Shown: positions 31,711 through 40,683 of the stretch, piece by piece | Layout: each line of letters begins with the position of its first letter | How positions within the stretch are numbered: the first letter of the stretch is position 1 | DNA from: Kitasatospora sp. MAP5-34 | Lineage (GTDB): Bacteria; Actinomycetota; Actinomycetes; Streptomycetales; Streptomycetaceae | Reading direction: 5' to 3' | Assembly (NCBI RefSeq): GCF_029894335.1 | Contig: NZ_JARXZC010000007.1 | Location: 117,053-181,052, forward strand | Length of the DNA: 64,000 nt | Translations under genes and position numbers: made by a program | The notes under the pieces: generated by a model | The model's database searches: none | Told to the model about the DNA's origin: nothing | The model's input: only the letters and a program-made list of their open reading frames with translations

Positions 31711-32970
31711 ATGCAGTCGATTCGAGTACGGCCGACGGGTGAGCGTGCGGTCGGCGTCCGGTCGATGGGGAAGCCGAGGCCGTCGGGCCGGCGGGCCGTG
31801 ACGACGTTGGCGCTGGGCAGCATGCTCCTGCTGCTCACGGCCTGTGGCGGTGGGACCTCCGGGGGCGGATCGAAGGCCGCGAACGCGTCGGGTGCCGCGC
31901 CGGCCACGCCGAAGGTCTCGGCGGCCCAGGTGGAGGTGGAGCCGAAGAACGGTGCCCAGGACGTGGCGCCGAGCGGCGCGCTGAAGGTGTCCGTGACGAG
32001 CGGCAAGCTGACCCAGGTGTCGGTGGCCGGCCCGGACGGGAAGGCCGTTCAAGGGGCGGTCAGCGCGGACGGCCTGAGCTGGGTACCGTCCGCCGGGCTC
32101 GCCGTGGGGACGGCGTACAAGGTGGACGCGCAGGCCGTCGACGCCCAGGGGGTGCCGACCAGCGTGACCAACAGCTTCACCACGCTCTCCCCGGCGAAGA
32201 AGGCCCGTACCGAGGACAACCTGTCCTCGGGCGCGACCTACGGCGTCGGCATGATCATCCGGGTCGACTTCCACCAGACCGTCAAGAACAAGGCGGCGGC
32301 CGAGAAGGCGATCTCGGTGGTGGCCTCCGACGGCACCCAGGTCAAGGGCCACTGGTTCAACGACGACAACTGGCTCGACCTGCGCCCCCAGAACTACTGG
32401 AAGCCCGGCACCACCGTGACGGTGCACTACCGCACCACGAACGTGGAGCTCTCCCCCGGCGTCTACGGCAACTCCGACCGCGACGAGTCGTTCACCATCG
32501 GCCGGTCCAAGATCAGCACTGTGGACTCCGCCGCACATCAGATGACCGTCGCGGAGGACGGCGCCGCGCCGAGGGACATCGCGGTCACCACCGGCTCCGA
32601 CGAGAACCCCTCGTACAACGGGACCATGGTGGTGTTCGAGATGGGCCGGATGATCCATATGGACTCGGCCACCACGACCATCAAGGGCTCGCCGTACGTG
32701 GTCGACGAGCCGCACGGCCTGAAGCTGACCAACACCGGCACCTACGTGCACGGCAACCCCAAGGCCGTCACCGCCGCCGGCCACGAGAACATAAGCCACG
32801 GCTGCGTCGGCCTGCCGGACACCGAAACCGGCGACGACAACTCCGTGGCGGGGAAGTTCTACGCCGACTCGATGATCGGCGACGTGGTGATCGTCAAGAA
32901 CTCGGTGGGTGCCCAGGTCCAGCCGGACAACGGCCTGAGCGGCTGGAGCCTGCCATGGTCGGCCTGGTAG
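31711..32970 (+). CDS. L,D-transpeptidase lipoprotein (YkuD domain, Ig-like N-domain)
   Basis: About 419 residues. A hydrophobic segment (TTLALGSMLLLLTAC) ends in a lipobox with Cys45, so the protein is probably anchored to the outer face of the membrane. One or two Ig-like domains (about 75-260) precede a YkuD catalytic domain whose active site reads HGNP...GHENISHGCVGL, with Cys365. It is expected to form 3-3 cross-links in peptidoglycan. The ATG at 31711 follows AGGGGGA. A second ATG at 31765 would place the lipobox Cys at 27 but lacks a ribosome site. A penicillin-binding protein gene follows 255 bases downstream. Confidence 0.92.
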   Translation: MQSIRVRPTGERAVGVRSMGKPRPSGRRAVTTLALGSMLLLLTACGGGTSGGGSKAANASGAAPATPKVSAAQVEVEPKNGAQDVAPSGALKVSVTSGKLTQVSVAGPDGKAVQGAVSADGLSWVPSAGLAVGTAYKVDAQAVDAQGVPTSVTNSFTTLSPAKKARTEDNLSSGATYGVGMIIRVDFHQTVKNKAAAEKAISVVASDGTQVKGHWFNDDNWLDLRPQNYWKPGTTVTVHYRTTNVELSPGVYGNSDRDESFTIGRSKISTVDSAAHQMTVAEDGAAPRDIAVTTGSDENPSYNGTMVVFEMGRMIHMDSATTTIKGSPYVVDEPHGLKLTNTGTYVHGNPKAVTAAGHENISHGCVGLPDTETGDDNSVAGKFYADSMIGDVVIVKNSVGAQVQPDNGLSGWSLPWSAW

Positions 32971-33225
32971 AAACCGCCGTGCGTCGGGCGCACCGACCAG
33001 GACAGGGCAGCGGCACCTCAGCGGCGTCCCAGTGGCGCGAGGCTCCATTTTCCGGCCCCGGCTGCTTCGGCAATGAAGTGCGGCTGAGCAAGCCCTCGAT
33101 CTGACCGGGACCGGTCACGGACAGCGCCGTCCACGAATCATCGAGCGCAGCCGCGAAACCAGAATCTTCTAACAAACGTTTCCTACTATGAGCATTCGAT
33201 CGGGGACGTAGATCACGGGGGGCAC

Positions 33226-35313
33226 ATGCTTGCCAGCAGTCGGCGCGCGACCGCGTCCATACGCGGGCGTCTGCGTGGCCCGCTCTCGACCTTGCTACGC
33301 CGAGGACGACTGCCAGGCCAGGGGCAGCAGGAGCCTAAGGAGCACCCGGGGGCCCAGCGGCCCCAGGGGCACCGGGCACCCAAGAGCTCCCGGGGCTACC
33401 CCCGGCCCGGTCGGCGGGGTGTGCGGCGCTGGCTGCCGTCCGGGCGGCAGGTGCTGATCACCACGCTGCTCAGCACCGTCGCCCTGGTCGGCGTGGTGGG
33501 CTACGCCTACTCGCAGACGCAGATCCCCACCGACCTGAAGGCCTTCGCCACCCAGCAGAACAACGTCTACTACTGGGCCGACGGCACCGAGATGGCCCGG
33601 ACCGGTGAGGTCGACCGGCAGGACATGCCGCTGGAGAAGGTGCCGCAGGGGGTGCAGTGGGCGGTGCTGGCCGCCGAGAACGAGACCTTCTACACGGACT
33701 ACGGCATCGACCCCCAGGGCATCGGCCGGGCCGTGTACAACATGGCCACCGGCGGTCAGACCCAGGGCGGCTCCACCATCACCCAGCAGTACGTGAAGAA
33801 CGCCTATCTGAGCCAGCAGCAGACGGTGAGCCGGAAACTCACCGAGATGTTCATCGCGATCAAGCTCGACCAGCGGACCAGCAAGCAGCAGATCCTCGAG
33901 GGGTACCTCAACACCAGCTGGTTCGGGCGCGGCGCGTACGGCATCCAACGGGCCGCCAGGGCGTACTACGGCAAGGACGCCTCGGAGCTCAACCCGAGCG
34001 AGGGCGCCTTTCTCGCCTCACTGCTCAAGGGAGCCAGTCTCTACGACCCGGCGGTCCGCCCCGAGAACCGGGCGCGGGCGGTGGACCGGTGGAACTACAC
34101 CCTCAACCGGATGGTCAAGATCGGGAAGCTCTCGGCTGCGGAGCGGGCGACGTACACCACCTTCCCCGAGCCCATCGACCCGCCCAAGCAGGCCGGACTG
34201 ACCGGGCAGACGGGCTACCTGGTGGACATGGCCAAGCAGTACGTGACCACGCACACCGGCATCTCCGACGCCCAGTTCGACCTGGGCGGCTACCAGATCT
34301 ACACCACCTTCGAGAAGCCGAAGGTGACCGCGCTGACCGACTCCGTGAAGGCGGCGGCCGGGCGGCTGAACGCCGACCCGGGGCTGCGGGTCGGCGCGGC
34401 CACGGTGGCGGCGGACGGCCGGATACTCGCGATCTACGGCGGCCCGGGCTACCTCAAGCAGGGCTACAACAACGCCAACTCCGCCATCGTACCGGCCGGT
34501 TCGGCGTTCACCCCGTTCGTCTACGCCACCGCGCTCGGCCAGGGCGTTCAACGGCAGCGGGACACCGGCCGCACCCCGGTCTCCCCCACGACGCGCTACA
34601 ACGGCGACGACCAGGCCCAGCTGATGACCCCCGAGGGCCCGTACTGGGACCGCAACGGGAAGCTGGTGAAGGGGATCAACGACGGCGGAAAGTCCTGGGG
34701 CAGCATCGGCCTGCGCGAGGCGGTGGAACAGTCCGTGAACACCCCGATGCTGCAGCTCGGCCTGGACGTCGGCCTGGACCAGGTGCGCAAGACCGCCACC
34801 GACCTGGGGCTGCTCCCCGAGACCCTGGGGGCACAGGTACCGGCCTTCTCGCTCGGCAACTCCACGCCGAGCGCGGTGCGGATGGCCGACGCGTACGTGG
34901 CCTTCGCGGCGGGCGGCATGCACACCGATCCGTACTCGGTCGTCCGGATCACCCGTGACGGAGCCTCGGTCGGCGTGCAGAAACCGGCTTCTGCACGGGT
35001 ACTGACCCAGGACGTGGCGGGCCAGGTCAACGCGGCGCTGGTGGGCACGGTGGACGGCGGCACCGCGAAGGCCGCCCAGCTGCCCGGTCGTACGGTGGCC
35101 GGCAAGACCGGCACCACGCAGGACAACAAGGCCGGCTGGTTCGTCGGCTACAGCGGGCAGCTGTCCACGGCCGTCGCGGTGTTCCGGCTGGACGCGAAGG
35201 GCGTCGAGGCACTGCCGCTGGACGGCCAGGGCGACCCGGCCAAGTCCGCCGCCGCCACCAACTACCCGCTCGACATCTGGAGCACCTACATGAAGACCGT
35301 GCCGGTCGAGTAG
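33226..35313 (+). CDS. Class A penicillin-binding protein lacking the SxxK lysine
   Basis: About 695 residues: a basic, Pro/Gln-rich cytoplasmic tail (1-72), one membrane helix (about 75-95), a GT51 glycosyltransferase domain (AAENETFYTDYGID with the first catalytic Glu, GGSTITQQYVKN, RKLTEMFIAIKLD) and a transpeptidase domain. In the latter, the motif expected as SxxK reads PAGSAFTPF: Ser426 is present but position 429 is Thr. The SVN (503-505) and KTG (627-629) motifs are intact. The glycosyltransferase should polymerise lipid II; D,D-transpeptidase activity is doubtful because the lysine activates the serine. The frame and the rest of the domain are undamaged, so this is substitution, not decay. 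Confidence 0.9.
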   Translation: MLASSRRATASIRGRLRGPLSTLLRRGRLPGQGQQEPKEHPGAQRPQGHRAPKSSRGYPRPGRRGVRRWLPSGRQVLITTLLSTVALVGVVGYAYSQTQIPTDLKAFATQQNNVYYWADGTEMARTGEVDRQDMPLEKVPQGVQWAVLAAENETFYTDYGIDPQGIGRAVYNMATGGQTQGGSTITQQYVKNAYLSQQQTVSRKLTEMFIAIKLDQRTSKQQILEGYLNTSWFGRGAYGIQRAARAYYGKDASELNPSEGAFLASLLKGASLYDPAVRPENRARAVDRWNYTLNRMVKIGKLSAAERATYTTFPEPIDPPKQAGLTGQTGYLVDMAKQYVTTHTGISDAQFDLGGYQIYTTFEKPKVTALTDSVKAAAGRLNADPGLRVGAATVAADGRILAIYGGPGYLKQGYNNANSAIVPAGSAFTPFVYATALGQGVQRQRDTGRTPVSPTTRYNGDDQAQLMTPEGPYWDRNGKLVKGINDGGKSWGSIGLREAVEQSVNTPMLQLGLDVGLDQVRKTATDLGLLPETLGAQVPAFSLGNSTPSAVRMADAYVAFAAGGMHTDPYSVVRITRDGASVGVQKPASARVLTQDVAGQVNAALVGTVDGGTAKAAQLPGRTVAGKTGTTQDNKAGWFVGYSGQLSTAVAVFRLDAKGVEALPLDGQGDPAKSAAATNYPLDIWSTYMKTVPVE

Positions 35314-35329
35314 GCGCCCGGGAGCCTGC

Positions 35330-35366
35330 GAAGGCCGGGACCCCTCCTCGAGGGGTCCCGGCCTTC
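35330..35366. terminator. Bidirectional terminator between convergent genes
   Basis: GAAGGCCGGGACCCCT (35330-35345) pairs perfectly over 16 bases with AGGGGTCCCGGCCTTC (35351-35366) around CCTCG, between the penicillin-binding protein gene and the convergent deacetylase-like gene. Confidence 0.92.
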
Positions 35367-35385
35367 CTGTTCCCTGCCGTCGGTC

Positions 35386-36660
35386 CTACTTGATGATGCT
35401 GGTCCAGTCCGGGGCCTGCCCGGGGTCCAGCTGGCGCAGCTGGGCCAGCACCTTCGGGTCCTGGACGTCCATCCAGTCGGCCATCTCCTTGAAGGACACG
35501 CAGCGCACGCCGTCGCGCTTGCAGACGTCCCGCATCACGTCCTCGACGGCCTTCATGTAGATGCCGCCGTTCCAGGACTCGAAGTGGTTCCCGATGAACA
35601 GCGGCGCCCGGCTGCCGTTGTAGACCCGCTCGAAGCCGTTCAGGTAGCCGTCCTTGGCCTCCTGCTCCCAACCCGCGTACTTGGACGGGTCGCCCTGGAC
35701 GTTGCCGTTGCTCTGGTTGTCAAGGAAGTTGAAGTCCATCGAGAGGACCTGGAAGTTCTGCTTCGGGTACGGCAGCTCCTGCAACGGGAAGTTCCAGATG
35801 CCGTTGATCTTGGCCGGCCAGATCTGGAAGTCGCCCGGCGAGCTGGCGTCGTAGCGCCACCCCAGCGCCTTCTCGGCCGGCAGCAGGGTCTTCTGGCCCT
35901 CCAGGCACGGCGCACGGCCGCCGACCAGCTCCTTCTGGTAGTCGAACGGCAGCGGCGCGATGTCGGAGAAGCCGGTGTTGGTCTTCCAGTTCTCGACGAA
36001 GGAGTAGGCCTGCTGGGTCTCGCTCTGCCACTCGGCGGTGCTCCAGTCACCGCCGCCCTTCGGGCCGCAGAAGTGGCCGTTGAAGTGGGTGCCGATCTCG
36101 TCGCCGTCCTGCCAGGCCTGGCGCAGCTGCTCCAGGGTGCCCCTGATGTGAGCGTCCGTCGGGAAGTCGATGGCCGCCGTGCCGACCGGGTGCTGCGGCG
36201 GGCTGTAGAGGTAGCTCTTGGACTTCGGCAGCAGGTACATGCCGCTCAGGAAGAACGTCATCTGGGCGTTGCTCTCCTTGGCCACCTCGCGGAAGTGGGA
36301 GAAGAGGTGGTCGTCGCCCTCCAGCGCGCCGTCCCAGGAGAAGACCACGAACTGCGGCGGCTTCTCACCCGGCTTCAGCTTCACCGGCACCGGCTGCTTG
36401 GGCTCCGGCCCGGTCTCGGAGGTCGACCCGTCACCGAGTACGTGGACCTTCCCGTCCCAGGGCTGGGTGGGCCGGGGGGTGGGAGTGCCGCCCGGGGCGC
36501 CGTTCGGCGAGGCGCTGACCGACGCCGGGCTTCCGGCCTGCAGGGCGGCCGCCGGCGACCGGCCACCGGCGCCCCGTGTCAGGGGAGCGAGCGCCAGCGC
36601 GACAGCGATGCCCATGCCTCCTGTGACCAGGATGGCCGTACGCCGAGTGGTCCTCACCAT
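35386..36660 (-). CDS. Secreted polysaccharide deacetylase-like (NodB/CE4 fold) protein
   Basis: About 424 residues with an N-terminal signal anchor (TAILVTGGMGIAVALALAPL), a Pro/Ser-rich linker and a carbohydrate esterase 4-like domain. The region QFVVFSWDGALEGDD carries the first acidic residues, and DEIGTHFNGHFCGPKGG the metal-binding His pair (HxxxH). The family removes acetyl groups from chitin or peptidoglycan sugars, but the C-terminal half (FQVLSMDFNFLDNQSNG, PLFIGNHFESWNGG) differs from standard CE4 enzymes. Substrate is not predicted. The ATG at 36658-36660 is taken as start; a TTG directly before it is less likely. Confidence 0.75.
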   Translation of the reverse strand: MVRTTRRTAILVTGGMGIAVALALAPLTRGAGGRSPAAALQAGSPASVSASPNGAPGGTPTPRPTQPWDGKVHVLGDGSTSETGPEPKQPVPVKLKPGEKPPQFVVFSWDGALEGDDHLFSHFREVAKESNAQMTFFLSGMYLLPKSKSYLYSPPQHPVGTAAIDFPTDAHIRGTLEQLRQAWQDGDEIGTHFNGHFCGPKGGGDWSTAEWQSETQQAYSFVENWKTNTGFSDIAPLPFDYQKELVGGRAPCLEGQKTLLPAEKALGWRYDASSPGDFQIWPAKINGIWNFPLQELPYPKQNFQVLSMDFNFLDNQSNGNVQGDPSKYAGWEQEAKDGYLNGFERVYNGSRAPLFIGNHFESWNGGIYMKAVEDVMRDVCKRDGVRCVSFKEMADWMDVQDPKVLAQLRQLDPGQAPDWTSIIK

Positions 36661-36798
36661 CAACCTCGCTCCAGGAAAAGTTCTACAGACCTACTGTCAC
36701 TCAGTACTACTGAACGGTGAGGACTCTGGTTCCCCAGGAGGGAAAGACGTACCAGGCCACCACATCGGTCACAGGTTCGCTGCGATGGTAACCACCGA

Positions 36799-37536
36799 TC
36801 ACTCGTACGGATCGCGCGGCTGGGGCACCGGCACCACCTGCGCGGCGGTGAGGGCCGGCACCGCGTCGGGCTGGGTGGACTGCCCGTCCGGCTGCCAGAC
36901 GCCCGTGACCTCCACCCAACTCCCCGCAGGCGGAGCAGCCGCACCACGTATCTCGGCCTTGTAGGTCATCGCGTCGGCGGCGCAGCAGCTGATGACCAGT
37001 CGGGTGACGTACCAACCGCCGCCGCTCTTCGGAGTGGCGAACCCGAGCAGCTTCACCCGGCGGCCCGCCAGCGGACGGGCGGTGTCCCAGAGCGCCCGCA
37101 CGTCGAACTCCGCCAGCGGCATCGCCAGCGGATCACCGGCGGGCAGCGCCGGGAAACCGCGCGCGGCCGTGTCCGGCTTGGCCACGGCGCTCGCCGCGTG
37201 CTGGGCGGTGTACGAGCCGAGCGCGGGCGGCGAGACCAGGAAGATGGTCGCCACCGGGAGAATCAGCAGCCAGGCGATCCGGGGGCCGTGGCTGTGGCCC
37301 TCGCCGTGGCCGTGGCCCTCGTGCCCCTGGTGATCGTCTTGGTCCTCGTCGTGGGAACCGCGCAGGGCGGCAACGGCGCTCAGCGCGCCCAGCGCCACCA
37401 GCACCAGCCCGGCGGCGATCAGGTACGGCCCCAACGCCTCCCGTACGTACCTCAGATAGGTGTCGCTGAACAGCGAGATGCGCAGGATCGCCGCGCCCAG
37501 CAGCACCAGCAGAATCGCCTGTACCTCGCGCTTCAC
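36799..37536 (-). CDS. TIGR03943/YcgQ-like membrane protein with His-rich loop
   Basis: About 245 residues. Two membrane helices at the N-terminus (ILLVLLGAAILRISLF, LIAAGLVLVALGALSAVAAL) flank, with a third (IAWLLILPVATIFLVSPPAL), a His/Asp-rich loop (GSHDEDQDDHQGHEGHGHG) likely to bind Zn or a similar metal. The C-terminal extracytoplasmic domain contains RLVISCCAADAM, typical of the family. The gene follows the YraQ/YcgR-like permease gene by 82 bases on the same strand, the conserved pairing in many bacteria. Family members are linked to zinc homeostasis; that link is by analogy. Confidence 0.82.
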   Translation of the reverse strand: MKREVQAILLVLLGAAILRISLFSDTYLRYVREALGPYLIAAGLVLVALGALSAVAALRGSHDEDQDDHQGHEGHGHGEGHSHGPRIAWLLILPVATIFLVSPPALGSYTAQHAASAVAKPDTAARGFPALPAGDPLAMPLAEFDVRALWDTARPLAGRRVKLLGFATPKSGGGWYVTRLVISCCAADAMTYKAEIRGAAAPPAGSWVEVTGVWQPDGQSTQPDAVPALTAAQVVPVPQPRDPYE

Positions 37537-37618
37537 CGCGCCACCCCTCCGCCGCTCTCCACCCTCGTACCGGCTGCCCCTGCGCTGCTCGCCCCTGCGC
37601 CGCTCGCCCTTGCTCCGC

Positions 37619-38629
37619 TCACAGCAGCCACCAGCCCGCCAGCGCCGAGGCCGCCACCGCGACCGTGAACGTGGTGGCGGAGAACCGCCAGGCGAAGGAC
37701 CAGCCGAACGTACCGGTCTGCATCGCCACCAGCTTCACGTCGACCATCGGGCCGACCACCATGAAGGCCAGCCGGGCGGCGAGCGGAAAGGCGCTCAGGC
37801 TGGCCGCGACGAAAGCGTCCGCCTCCGAACAGACCGCCAGCACCACCGCCAGCAGCGCCAGCACCAGCACCGAGACACCGGGCAGCTGGGCGAGGCCGCT
37901 GAGGAACTGCCTGGGGACCACCACGTTGAGGGTGGCAGCCGTGATGCCCCCGACCACCAGGAAGCCGCTCGCGTGCAGGAACTCGTGCGCGAACGCGGCC
38001 CGGAAGGCCGTCCACCGCCCCGCACCGGTCGGCTGCGCCCGCCGGACCGACGGGCGCAGCCACTCCGGGCGGCCGAACCGCGCCCACAGCCAGCCCACCA
38101 CGACGGCGGTGGCCAGCGACGCGGCGAACCGCGCCAGCACCATCTCCGGCCGACCGGGGAAGGCGACCGCCGTCGCAGTCAGCACCACCGGGTTGATCGC
38201 CGGCGCGGAGAGCAGGAACGCCAGCGCGGCAGCGGGCGCCACCCCACGCGAGATCAGCCCGTCCGCCACCGGCACCGAGGCACACTCACACCCCGGCAGC
38301 ACCGCCCCGGTCAGCCCGGCCACCGGCACCGCGAGCGCCGCCCGCTTAGGCAGCGCCCGCTCCAGAAAGGCCGTCGGCACCAACGCGGTGATCGCTGCGG
38401 ACAGCAACGTACCCAGCACCAGGAACGGGAGCGCCTGGACGCAGATCGCGACGAAGACCGTGGCCCAGGCCTGCAGCCCGGGCGTGTCCAACCAGTCCCC
38501 CAGCCAGTACTGCCCGGCCAGCAGTACCAGCATCCCCCCGACAAGCAGCTCCAGAGAGCCGATTCGCCGCTTGCTCGGTGCTGCGACATCGGACGGGCGG
38601 TCCGGCGCGATCGTGCTCTGGTCCGTCAT
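37619..38629 (-). CDS. YraQ/YcgR-family permease (DUF318)
   Basis: About 336 residues and roughly eight membrane helices. Diagnostic sequences are GAVLPGCECASVPVADGLISRG with the paired Cys, FLLSAPAINPVVLTATAVAF and VCSEADAFVAASLSAFPLAARLAFMVVGPMVDVKLV. The family is thought to move metal ions or metal-ligand complexes, but transport has not been shown for most members. It heads a two-gene unit with the TIGR03943 protein. The 144 bases before the next gene hold nothing recognisable. Confidence 0.85.
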   Translation of the reverse strand: MTDQSTIAPDRPSDVAAPSKRRIGSLELLVGGMLVLLAGQYWLGDWLDTPGLQAWATVFVAICVQALPFLVLGTLLSAAITALVPTAFLERALPKRAALAVPVAGLTGAVLPGCECASVPVADGLISRGVAPAAALAFLLSAPAINPVVLTATAVAFPGRPEMVLARFAASLATAVVVGWLWARFGRPEWLRPSVRRAQPTGAGRWTAFRAAFAHEFLHASGFLVVGGITAATLNVVVPRQFLSGLAQLPGVSVLVLALLAVVLAVCSEADAFVAASLSAFPLAARLAFMVVGPMVDVKLVAMQTGTFGWSFAWRFSATTFTVAVAASALAGWWLL

Positions 38630-38773
38630 ACCTGTAAGCCGCTCCCCTTGAAATCACCTCTCAGCACTCACTCGGACGATAGAACGTCACCTCGAACCCA
38701 TCGAACGGAGGGCCGCCGCTGCCGGGAACCCGGGTACCCGCCGCCGCTCGGTCCCCGCTGATCCCGCTGCTGC

Positions 38774-39988
38774 TCAGCCCCCGCTGACCTCGAACGGACC
38801 GCCGTCGCCGAAGGCCCGCTCGGCGAAGCGCTCGCCGATCCGGCGGTGACCGGCGGAGTCCGGGTGCAGCAGGTCGGGCAGCGGCAGCTCGGCGAAGTCC
38901 GCCTCGCCGTAGAGCGAGCGACCGTCGAGATAGTGCAAGTTCGGGTCGTCGGCCGCCCGGTCGGCGATGATGCGGGAGAGCTCGTCCCGGATGACGTTGA
39001 GCGTCAGCCGGCCGCCGGCGCGGTCCGACGGGTCGCCGAGGGCCCGGAACTGCAGCTTCTGGCCGTCGAAGTCCATTGCGAGGGGGCCCGGGGTGTCCTC
39101 CTGGATCGGGCAGAGGACCGGGGAGACGACCAGCAGCGGCGTGCTGGGGTGCCCCTCGCGGATGGTGTCGAGGAAACCGTGGACTGCCGGGGAGAAGGCA
39201 CGCAGGCGCATCAGGTCGGTGTTGACCAGGTTGATGCCGATCTTGAGGCTGATCAGGTCCGCCGGGGTGTCACGGATCGCGCGCGCGGTGAACGGGTCGA
39301 GCAGCGCGTTGCCGCCGAAGCCCAGGTTGATCAGCTCCACGCCGCCCAGGGCGGCGGCCAACGCCGGCCAGGTCGCGGTCGGGCTGTCGGCGTTGGAACC
39401 GTGGCTGATCGAACTGCCGTGGTGCAGCCACACCCTGCGGCCACCGTCCGGCACGGCCTCGACCGGGGCGTCGGTGCGCAGGGCGATCAGCTCGGTGATC
39501 TCGGTGTGCGGCAGCCAGATCTCGATGTCCTTGTCGTCTGCGGACAACTCGGCGAACCGGACGGTGCCGGGCGGGCCGGGGCGGGTGACCGCAGACTGGT
39601 TGGCCATGTCGATGGTGTGGACGTTGCCACCGGACGCAACGGCCTGGCCGGTCGGACGGCCGTTGACGACCAGGTCGTAGACGCCGTCCGGACGGGCCGG
39701 TCCGCCCTGGTAGACCGTCTTCGTCGGGAGCACGTCCAGCTCGACGGCGGTGGCCCGGGTACGGAAGACCAGCCGCACACCTGAGGGTTGGGCCTCGACC
39801 ATGGCCAGATACCCGTCGGGGAACTGCTTCCGGGCCCGGGCGGGCAGCCGGTGCGGCAGCACCCCGTGCGCAGTGCGTTCCAGCTCGAGGGCGCCGCGCA
39901 GGATGCGCGGTTCGATGGGTGTGGTGATCCAGTCGGTCGCGCTGGTGTCCGTGCCGTGGCCGGGGACGTCGTCGGGCTGGGATTTCAT
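38774..39988 (-). CDS. SGNH/GDSL hydrolase with N-terminal beta domain
   Basis: About 404 residues. Residues 1-180 form a beta-rich domain (IEPRILRGALELERTAHGVLPHRLP, VRLVFRTRATAVELDVL); the SGNH hydrolase domain follows, with block I reading HHGSSISHGSN (nucleophile Ser within GSS where GDS is usual), the oxyanion Gly/Asn in LGFGGNALL, and the catalytic Asp/His pair in LLHPDSAGHRRIG. It resembles SGNH proteins with a jelly-roll front domain, some of which act in antibiotic pathways as acyltransferases or esterases. No signal peptide. Its place beside the peptide cluster is suggestive but unproven. The ATG at 39986-39988 has no clear ribosome site; a GTG two codons upstream is possible. Confidence 0.8.
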   Translation of the reverse strand: MKSQPDDVPGHGTDTSATDWITTPIEPRILRGALELERTAHGVLPHRLPARARKQFPDGYLAMVEAQPSGVRLVFRTRATAVELDVLPTKTVYQGGPARPDGVYDLVVNGRPTGQAVASGGNVHTIDMANQSAVTRPGPPGTVRFAELSADDKDIEIWLPHTEITELIALRTDAPVEAVPDGGRRVWLHHGSSISHGSNADSPTATWPALAAALGGVELINLGFGGNALLDPFTARAIRDTPADLISLKIGINLVNTDLMRLRAFSPAVHGFLDTIREGHPSTPLLVVSPVLCPIQEDTPGPLAMDFDGQKLQFRALGDPSDRAGGRLTLNVIRDELSRIIADRAADDPNLHYLDGRSLYGEADFAELPLPDLLHPDSAGHRRIGERFAERAFGDGGPFEVSGG

Positions 39989-40107
39989 GGTCACAGACTG
40001 ACGACCGGATGCTCGGTGTGCACATGAATTTCCCGGGTGGCGCGTCGGCACGTCGGCTCGGGACCTGCGACGGGTGGGCCGGGCGGTGGCCCCGCCCACC
40101 CCGGCGG

Positions 40108-40599
40108 TCAGGCGGCGATCGGCGCGACGGTCGGTCGGGCCAGATCGAGGTAGTCCGAGACGGAGAGCGCGACCGACAGGTCGAGCCGTCCGGCATTGAA
40201 GAAGATCTCATCGTGCACGAGCAGTCCCTCGTCCACGAGCAGTTCCAGTTCGGGCGAGAAGGCGAACGGGGTGATCGACCCGCTCACGCTGCCCGCGAGG
40301 CGTTCGGCGACCTCGAGGGAGGCGAAGGACGCCTCCCGGCCACCGAACCTTTCGGCCAGGGCGTCCAGGTCGACCTTTCGATCGCCCGGTACCACCGCGA
40401 GCACGTAGCGGCGGGAGCGCTTGCCCGTCGCCACGCGCACCACGATGCACTTGGCGGCCTGTTCCAGCGGATGTCTGCGCAGTTCGCTGGCTATGTCGGT
40501 GCGGCCCTCCGGTTCGTGCTCGATCATCCGGTAGCGGGCCGAGCTGGACCGGAACAGGTCGGTCAGCCTGGTGCAGACATCCTGGTCAGCAACGTGCAT
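40108..40599 (-). CDS. YbaK/ProX-family aminoacyl-tRNA deacylase
   Basis: About 163 residues, the full length of a free-standing trans-editing domain (YbaK, PrdX and ProXp relatives). Typical features are RMIEHEPEGRTDIASELRRHPLEQAAKCIVVRV (with the conserved Lys), FGGREASFASLEVAERLAGSVSGSITPF, and the C-terminal VHDEIFFNAGRLDLSVALS. Members hydrolyse mischarged tRNAs, most often on tRNA-Pro. It is the next gene downstream of mtnP on the same strand, 84 bases away with a hairpin between. If the cluster makes azetidine-2-carboxylate, a proline mimic, this protein could clear it from tRNA-Pro. The ATG at 40597-40599 has GGAGGT four bases upstream. Confidence 0.85.
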   Translation of the reverse strand: MHVADQDVCTRLTDLFRSSSARYRMIEHEPEGRTDIASELRRHPLEQAAKCIVVRVATGKRSRRYVLAVVPGDRKVDLDALAERFGGREASFASLEVAERLAGSVSGSITPFAFSPELELLVDEGLLVHDEIFFNAGRLDLSVALSVSDYLDLARPTVAPIAA

Positions 40600-40633
40600 G
40601 GTCACCTCCGGGTGGAGTAGCAGTGTGGTTGCC

Positions 40634-40662
40634 CCTCCGGGCAGCCCCCGGCTGCCCGGAGG
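40634..40662 (-). terminator. Hairpin between mtnP and the deacylase gene
   Basis: CCTCCGGGCAG (40634-40644) pairs perfectly with CTGCCCGGAGG (40652-40662) around a seven-base loop, in the 84-base gap. It may end or attenuate the salvage transcript, leaving the deacylase gene partly read through or separately expressed. Confidence 0.65.
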
Positions 40663-40683
40663 TGGAGCGTCAGGGGGTGGGGG

